DNA of 8,827 nucleotides, taken from assembly GCA_965368515.1 (NCBI GenBank), contig CBDUNF010000150.1:1-8827 (forward strand), read 5' to 3'. This DNA is from JAAETI01 sp965368515 (GTDB lineage: Bacteria; Actinomycetota; Acidimicrobiia; Spongiisociales; UBA5794). Below, piece after piece: positions 4,823 through 8,827 of this stretch. Under the pieces are notes generated by a model. It was not told the origin of the DNA and did not search any database. It saw nothing but the letters and a program-made list of their open reading frames with translations. The position numbers were made by a program, and so were the translations under genes. The first letter of the stretch is position 1; each line of letters opens with the position of its first letter.

Positions 4823-5871
4823 TCGACCGACTTGCACGAAGGGTCATGGACGACCCCATCGCGCTCGACGCAGACACGATCGCAGCCAGAGTCCGGCAAC
4901 TGGCTCCCGTCGAAGCGCCACTGCTCGATGGAGATCCGGCGACATGTGTTGTCGATGCTGTCTTGGGTTTGGGGCCGCTGGAGCAGCTGATGAGGGACTC
5001 TGCCGTGAGCGATATCTTTGTCAACGGCGATGGTCGGATCTGGGTCGAGCGCGGCGGCAACCTGGAGAGATCCGAGGTGAGCTTCGGCACTGCGATCGAC
5101 CTGACCTCCGCAATCGAGCGCGTCGTTGCACCCTTGGGCCTGCGCCTTGACCGAGCCAGCCCCGCCGTCGACGCCAGGCTGCCCGATGGCTCGCGGCTGC
5201 ATGCCATCGTGCCTCCGGCATCGATCGATGGTCCGGTTGTAGCCATTCGACGTTTCACCGAGGCGGCCAAGAGCCTTGGTCAGTTGATCGAGCTGGGGAG
5301 CATCGATGAAGACGGTGCCACCTTGTTGCAGCATCTGGTGCTGGATCGGCAAAACATACTGGTGTGCGGATCAACCGGCTCCGGCAAGACGACCTTGCTC
5401 AACGTCCTGTCCCGGGAGATTCCTGATGACGAGCGGGTGGTCACTGTTGAAGACGCTGCCGAGCTGCGACTGAGCGGTCATGTAGTGAGGCTCGAGGGTC
5501 GACCGGCCAACTCGGAGGGAGTCGGAGCCATCACCCTCCGCCAACTGTTGCGCCATGCCCTACGGCTTCGGCCGGACCGGCTGGTCATCGGAGAGGTTCG
5601 TGGGGCCGAGGCCTTTGACATGCTGCAGGCTCTGTCGACCGGACACGAGGGTTCAATGTCGACCATCCACGCCAGTTCGCCCGACGAGGCCCTGTGGCGA
5701 CTGGAGACCCTGGCAATGCTCGATTCGCATTTGGCAGTGGACAGTCTCAACCGCCAGGTGCGCCGTGTTGTCGATGCGGTCGTGGTGGTGGGGCGACAAC
5801 GTGGGAGACGCGTGGTGCGCGGAATCCATATGGTCGACCCAGATCCGGTGGCGGTGTACGAATGCTCGTGA
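4813..5871 (+). CDS. cpaF: Tad secretion ATPase CpaF/TadA (352 aa)
   Basis: This hexameric AAA-like ATPase powers pilus assembly from the cytosolic face of the membrane. From the GTG start, an N-terminal domain (about 50-165) holds LGLGPLEQLM and VSDIFVNG. Walker A GSTGSGKTT is at about 186-194, the Asp box VVTVEDAAEL at 209-218, Walker B RLVIGEVRG at 256-264 with E261, and the His box GHEGSMSTIHAS at 277-288. All catalytic motifs are intact. I chose GTG 4813 because GGGAG lies 5 nt upstream and the protein then starts GVVDRLARR, as in relatives; ATG 4846 is an alternative. The start overlaps the Ssd-like gene by 10 nt, and the end overlaps tadB by 10 nt, pointing to translational coupling. 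It belongs to the GspE/PilT superfamily, Tad subfamily. Confidence 0.96.
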   Translation: MGVVDRLARRVMDDPIALDADTIAARVRQLAPVEAPLLDGDPATCVVDAVLGLGPLEQLMRDSAVSDIFVNGDGRIWVERGGNLERSEVSFGTAIDLTSAIERVVAPLGLRLDRASPAVDARLPDGSRLHAIVPPASIDGPVVAIRRFTEAAKSLGQLIELGSIDEDGATLLQHLVLDRQNILVCGSTGSGKTTLLNVLSREIPDDERVVTVEDAAELRLSGHVVRLEGRPANSEGVGAITLRQLLRHALRLRPDRLVIGEVRGAEAFDMLQALSTGHEGSMSTIHASSPDEALWRLETLAMLDSHLAVDSLNRQVRRVVDAVVVVGRQRGRRVVRGIHMVDPDPVAVYECS

Positions 5872-6440
5872 CCGCAGGGCTGCTGCTCGGGATTGGCGTG
5901 GTGATGCGCCCTCATTTCGGATTGCGGTTGCATCGGTCGTCGACGGCGGTTGACGAGCAGCGATTTCTAGCCGCCGTTCATGCCGAGTTGCGAGCCGGCG
6001 CATCGCTGCGATGGGCTCTGGCCGACGCGGCTGCGGCTCAGGATTCCCCGATTCTGGCGGCGACGCGACGGCTGGCGGCGGCAGGAGCGCCGATCCAGGA
6101 GGTTGCCGACGTGCTGCGCAGCCTGCCGGTGAACGGTCGGCGCCTCGCAACCGCAATCGAGGTGGTGGCGATATCCGGCGGGCGGTCCGCCAACCTATTC
6201 CTGAGACTGGCCGACCGGGCTGCCGCGGATGCCGACCTCGCCCGCCAGCAACGCACCCTGACGACCCAAGCACGTATGTCGGCGCTCGTGGTTGGGGGAA
6301 TGCCAATCCTGTGGATGGCCTTTGGTGGGCTCGGAAGACTGCAATTGCTAGTGGAAAGCGGGGCGGCAGCAGTTGCCGTCGTCGGGGTGATGCTCGAGGG
6401 TGTTGGGGTGCTGCTGGTCTGGCGCATGGCGGTCTCATGA
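5862..6440 (+). CDS. tadB: Tad pilus inner-membrane platform protein TadB (192 aa)
   Basis: A type II secretion F (T2SSF) domain spans about 33-140, with the typical helical core (EQRFLAAVHAELRAGASL, then a second helix with GAPIQEVADVLRSLP). One membrane helix lies at 3-16 and two at about 141-156 and 168-190. With TadC it should form the membrane platform driven by CpaF. It is shorter than classical proteobacterial TadB, as is usual for actinobacterial loci. The ATG at 5862 lies inside the end of cpaF (10-nt overlap), and the stop overlaps the tadC start as ATGA, so the three genes are coupled. Confidence 0.88.
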   Translation: MLVTAGLLLGIGVVMRPHFGLRLHRSSTAVDEQRFLAAVHAELRAGASLRWALADAAAAQDSPILAATRRLAAAGAPIQEVADVLRSLPVNGRRLATAIEVVAISGGRSANLFLRLADRAAADADLARQQRTLTTQARMSALVVGGMPILWMAFGGLGRLQLLVESGAAAVAVVGVMLEGVGVLLVWRMAVS

Positions 6441-7051
6441 CAGCAGTGTTGGTCGGAGCCTCCGCGCTCGTCATGACCCCAATGAGCCCGTGGCGCATCC
6501 TCGTATTGACGGGACTGGCGGCGGCGTCGGTTCATGTACCCGCTCTGGCTGTGTCCGTTGCTGCGGCCGCGATGGGTGCGAGCGGGGTCCGCAGGATACG
6601 TGGGCGCACCCGGTGTCGGCGTGCGGCTCTGGAGCATCTGGCGGCATTGGCGGACTTGACCGCAATCGGGCTGTCCGGAGGGTTGGGAATACAAGCAGCG
6701 CTCACTGTCGCCGGCCAAAGCCTCGGCGGTGCCATCGGCGATGAGATTCGAGCTTTGCTCCGTCGGGCCAGGGTGATCGGGCTGGCGGCGGCCCTTTCTT
6801 CTGCAGCCGGCGTCGGCCAGGATCTCTATCGAGTCGTCGGGCGAGCGGCAGCCACTGGCTCGGCGCTGCTCGACCCGGTCGCTCGCATTGCGGCCGAATC
6901 CAACGCCGAGTTGGCCGCGGCGCAGCTCCGGGCGGTGCGGCGGCTGCCGGTATCGATGCTGTTTCCCCTCACCCTGCTGATACTTCCAGGCTTCCTGCTG
7001 CTGACGGTGGCTCCGGCGTTGCTCGATGCCTTTGGGCGGCTAGAAATCTAG
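6437..7051 (+). CDS. tadC: Tad pilus inner-membrane platform protein TadC (204 aa)
   Basis: This second platform subunit has hydrophobic segments at about 4-15 and 20-48, a T2SSF core at about 63-165 (LAALADLTAIGLSGGLGIQ, later ESNAELAAAQLRAVRRLP), and a final helix pair at 171-196. The motif RRLPVSMLFPLTLLILPGF matches the common TadC ending, in which two helices are broken by a proline-glycine turn. The start ATG overlaps the tadB stop by 4 nt (ATGA). The stop codon lies within a tandem TAGAAATC duplication (7041-7056). Function: assembly and extrusion of the Flp-like pilin. Confidence 0.87.
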   Translation: MTAVLVGASALVMTPMSPWRILVLTGLAAASVHVPALAVSVAAAAMGASGVRRIRGRTRCRRAALEHLAALADLTAIGLSGGLGIQAALTVAGQSLGGAIGDEIRALLRRARVIGLAAALSSAAGVGQDLYRVVGRAAATGSALLDPVARIAAESNAELAAAQLRAVRRLPVSMLFPLTLLILPGFLLLTVAPALLDAFGRLEI

Positions 7052-7061
7052 AAATCGCTTC

Positions 7062-7080
7062 CCACCGACCCGGCCGGTGG
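7062..7080 (+). promoter_or_regulatory. Small hairpin just upstream of the pilin ribosome binding site
   Basis: CCACCG (7062-7067) and CGGTGG (7075-7080) form a 6-bp GC-only stem with a 7-nt loop, 6 nt before the AAGGAG of the pilin gene. It may shield a processed pilin transcript from 5' decay or partly end upstream transcription. This is inference from placement. Confidence 0.35.
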
Positions 7081-7098
7081 CCGGACAAGGAGAAAGAA

Positions 7099-7266
7099 AT
7101 GAACCACCTGCGACATGACGAAACCGGGCAGGCGACTGCCGAGTATGCCCTCGTGGTCGTGGCTGCGGCAGCAATCGCCGGGACACTGATCGTCTGGGCG
7201 ACCAGCACCGGAGCGCTCGGCGCCCTCTTCGATGCGGTCATCACCCGCGTCTCGAGCTTCATGTGA
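7099..7266 (+). CDS. Flp-like pilin, DUF4244 type (55 aa)
   Basis: This is the likely structural subunit of the pilus. A short charged leader MNHLRHDETG is followed by QATAEYALVVV. Prepilin peptidase should cut after G10, giving a mature protein with Glu at +5 and Tyr at +6, the Flp hallmark. A hydrophobic helix (about 17-34) and a short tail complete the 45-residue mature form. Synteny (Rv3656c position, between TadC and TadE) and the DET-AEYA pattern fit DUF4244. The start is certain: AAGGAG (7087-7092) lies 6 nt upstream, the strongest site in the operon, as suits a major pilin. The stop overlaps the tadE start by 4 nt. No prepilin peptidase gene is seen in the window. Confidence 0.93.
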   Translation: MNHLRHDETGQATAEYALVVVAAAAIAGTLIVWATSTGALGALFDAVITRVSSFM

Positions 7267-7622
7267 ATCAACGGGGGAGCGCCACGGTGGAACTCGCACT
7301 GCTGGTCCCGGTCGTCGTGCTGTTGTTGATGATGCTCGTAGAGGTGTCCCGAGCGGCACGGCTGCAGATCGAGGTGGTCGCGGCGGCGCGGGAAGGAGCG
7401 CGGGTGGCGGCCACAACTCCCGACCCGGCTGCCGCTCTCGGAGCGGCGTCAGCCGCCCTCGGCGGACGTGGCGTCGACGCACGTATCAACGTGCACCGCC
7501 CCCATGTTGTTGGCGCCGACGCCAGAGTCACCGTGTCGCTTCCGTACCAGGTGAGGCTGCCGCTGATCGGTGGCCCTTCCGTCCCGCTATCCGCCACAGC
7601 AGTAATGCGAGTCGAACGTTGA
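7263..7622 (+). CDS. tadE: TadE-like pseudopilin (119 aa)
   Basis: The N-terminus MNQRGSATVELALLVPVVVL is the TadE signature: a class III leader cut after G5, Glu at +5 of the mature protein, then a long hydrophobic helix (11-28). The helix leads into an AAREGARVAA segment typical of the family and a soluble strand-rich tail (about 72-118). The start is GTG overlapping the pilin stop by 4 nt (GTGA), so translation depends on the pilin. TadE proteins are minor pilins or assembly factors on the outer face of the membrane. Confidence 0.92.
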   Translation: MNQRGSATVELALLVPVVVLLLMMLVEVSRAARLQIEVVAAAREGARVAATTPDPAAALGAASAALGGRGVDARINVHRPHVVGADARVTVSLPYQVRLPLIGGPSVPLSATAVMRVER

Positions 7623-8008
7623 ATCGGGAGACCGGGGCGGCCGGGCTGCTGGTCGCCGCGCTTGCGGCCGTCTCCCTGATTGCTTGTCTGCTGGTGGTCG
7701 ACGTTGCCAGAGTTGTCTCCGCCCAAACCCAGCTGGCGGGCGCGGCTGACGCCGCGGCATTGGCCGCGGCCCCAGTAACCTTCTCACGGTTCGGAACCGA
7801 CGGAGTGCCGGTGCGTGCGGCCGCGGCGATGGCCGCCGCCAACGGTGCCGAACTGATCGCGTGTACGTGCGTCGTCGATTCGAGTTGGTCGGCACGGACG
7901 GTCACCGTCACCGTCGGCGCGGTAGTCGATCTCGTCGTGCTGGGAGATCGTCTGTTGACCCGGCGCGGTGCGGCTGAATTCAGGCCGATCGCACTCGTTG
8001 ATCAGTAA
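7619..8008 (+). CDS. Rv3654c-like TadE/TadG-type protein (129 aa)
   Basis: This last gene of the Tad operon has a hydrophobic N-terminal helix (about 9-28), then QTQLAGAADAAALAAAP, the Ala-rich stretch common to TadG and Rv3654c families. It continues with ANGAELIACTC around residues 74-84 and a strand-rich tail (ARTVTVTVGAV). The motif NGA-L..C is characteristic of the actinobacterial Rv3654c-like group. The start is TTG at 7619, chosen because it overlaps the tadE stop by 4 nt (TTGA), as at the other junctions. Only a weak ribosome site is visible, which fits coupling. Unlike the pilin and TadE, there is no Glu at +5 after the N-terminal glycine, so prepilin processing is doubtful. C82 and C84 may matter structurally. 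Confidence 0.82.
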   Translation: MNRETGAAGLLVAALAAVSLIACLLVVDVARVVSAQTQLAGAADAAALAAAPVTFSRFGTDGVPVRAAAAMAAANGAELIACTCVVDSSWSARTVTVTVGAVVDLVVLGDRLLTRRGAAEFRPIALVDQ

Positions 8009-8058
8009 TCAAGATGGCACCCAAAACTTCGCCGCAGCGGTAAATTGGTGGACTCACC

Positions 8059-8073
8059 GAGAGGGTTCCCATC
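8059..8073 (+). promoter_or_regulatory. Shine-Dalgarno that marks an ATC start codon
   Basis: GAGAGGG (8059-8065) lies 5 nt before ATC (8071-8073). The alternatives in frame are ATT (8044) and GTT (8065), which are worse placed. A TAAATT box at 8041-8046 could act as a -10, giving a leader of about 18 nt; no clear -35 is seen. Confidence 0.45.
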
Positions 8074-8827
8074 ACTGACACCACAACCATCGAGCGCGAA
8101 TTCACCGATGGCGCCACGGCGATCGTACGCGGTGCACTCGCAGCCGGGTGCAACTTCTTCGCCGGATATCCCATTACTCCCGCATCACCCATTCTGATGA
8201 TGATGTTGCGGGACCTGCCGGCCCGAGGCGGTATCGGTATGCAGGGCGAGGACGAGATAGCATCGATCGGCATGTGCATTGGTGCCTCGATGACCGGTGC
8301 CCGGGCGATGACCGCCACGGCTGGACCGGGGATCAGCCTCTACAGCGAAAACATCGGCATGGCCATCATGGGTGAGGTTCCGCTGGTCATCGTCGATGTG
8401 CAGCGACTCGGTCCCTCGACCGGGGCGGCAACCACAACGGCACAGGGTGATGTCCAGTTCGTCCGTTGGGGCACCGCAGGCGGCTTCCCCGTTATCGCGG
8501 TTTGCCCGTCCACTGTCGCCGAGTGCTACACCCTCACGATGAAGGCGTTCGATCTCGCCGAGCGATTCCGTTGCCCCGTGTTTGTCATGGCCGACAAAGA
8601 GTTGGCGCTGACCATGCGGTCTGTCGACGCCGCCGCTTACGAGCAGGTCGACGTCAGAGACCGAGACGTGATTGACCCCAGCGATCTAGACCCGCCAGAT
8701 GAATACCGCTACGACCCTTCGGGAGAGGTGGTGCCGATGCAGCTCTACGGAGGGAAACATCCGGTGCGATTCACCGGGAGCACCCACGATGAGCGGGCCT
8801 TCATCACCAAGAAGCCCGGGATTGTAG
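8071..8827 (+). CDS. korA: 2-oxoacid:ferredoxin oxidoreductase alpha subunit, partial, ATC start
   Basis: The protein carries the thiamine-dependent 2-oxoacid:acceptor oxidoreductase alpha-subunit core: AAGCNFFAGYPITPASPI, GEDEIASIGMCIGASMTGA, ATAGPGISLYSE, VIVDVQRLGPSTG and AQGDVQFVRWG. These enzymes oxidatively decarboxylate a 2-oxoacid (2-oxoglutarate for Kor) to the acyl-CoA and reduce ferredoxin. No gamma domain precedes the alpha domain, so the fused form seen in many actinobacteria is not present. The frame begins after a TAA at 8041-8043 and contains no ATG, GTG or TTG before the conserved domain. GAGAGGG at 8059-8065 points to ATC at 8071-8073 as the start, giving (M)TDTTTIEREFTDG. 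The 3' end lies beyond the window. Choosing 2-oxoglutarate over another oxoacid is uncertain. Confidence 0.85.
   Translation, partial: MTDTTTIEREFTDGATAIVRGALAAGCNFFAGYPITPASPILMMMLRDLPARGGIGMQGEDEIASIGMCIGASMTGARAMTATAGPGISLYSENIGMAIMGEVPLVIVDVQRLGPSTGAATTTAQGDVQFVRWGTAGGFPVIAVCPSTVAECYTLTMKAFDLAERFRCPVFVMADKELALTMRSVDAAAYEQVDVRDRDVIDPSDLDPPDEYRYDPSGEVVPMQLYGGKHPVRFTGSTHDERAFITKKPGIV

Noticed and set aside
4396..5352. Minus-strand open frame of 318 codons
   Set aside because: It is antisense to the Ssd-like and cpaF genes; GC-rich coding DNA commonly leaves the opposite strand open.
5653..6498. Minus-strand open frame of 281 codons
   Set aside because: It is antisense to cpaF/tadB and its product is Pro/Arg-rich low complexity.

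Overview
The window looks like a piece of an actinobacterial chromosome, with high GC, dense GC-rich third codon positions and GTG/TTG starts. The best lineage marker is the right half. A HAD-IB phosphatase gene is divergent from a compact Tad pilus operon in the order Ssd-like, CpaF/TadA, TadB, TadC, DUF4244/Flp pilin, TadE, Rv3654c-like. This is the order known around Rv3654c-Rv3661 in Mycobacterium and many other Actinomycetota. A deep-branching group such as Acidimicrobiia is a guess from overall feel; no marker gene here proves it.

Left part (1-1930, minus strand): a likely three-gene operon transcribed leftward. It encodes a BmrR/GyrI-type MerR regulator (TTG start, perfect AGGAGG), a nucleotidyltransferase-fold protein, and the N-terminal part of a DUF1801/YdeI-like protein cut by the window edge. 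The regulator is preceded by an element with MerR-class geometry: a TTGACT box, a 19-bp spacer and a central CCTAGG palindrome.

Middle part (1931-3352): accessory-looking DNA. It carries a 62-residue, extremely charged protein made of 11-residue repeats, then about 490 bp with at least five clear inverted repeats, a G10 tract and one weak small ORF, then a secreted protein of 181 residues with two cysteines. A GC-rich hairpin separates that gene from the convergent HAD gene.

Right part (3353-8008): the HAD-IB hydrolase (minus strand, C-terminal membrane helix, probably leaderless) and the Tad operon (plus strand). Tad genes overlap by 4-10 nt at almost every junction. The exception is the pilin, which has its own strong ribosome binding site after a small hairpin. 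The proteins fit one machine: the CpaF ATPase drives the TadB/TadC membrane platform to assemble the Flp-like pilin, with TadE and the Rv3654c-like protein as pseudopilin-type partners. The Ssd-like protein has a MinD-like layout without a usable P-loop. No prepilin peptidase is seen in the window.

Right edge (8071-8827): the start of a 2-oxoacid:ferredoxin oxidoreductase alpha subunit. Its open frame has no ATG, GTG or TTG before the conserved domain. A good Shine-Dalgarno points to an ATC start codon.

I see no rRNA, tRNA, CRISPR array, insertion sequence or replication origin. No wholly new multi-gene system is evident. The least explained items are the 11-residue-repeat protein, the hairpin-rich intergenic region and the secreted cysteine protein beside it.
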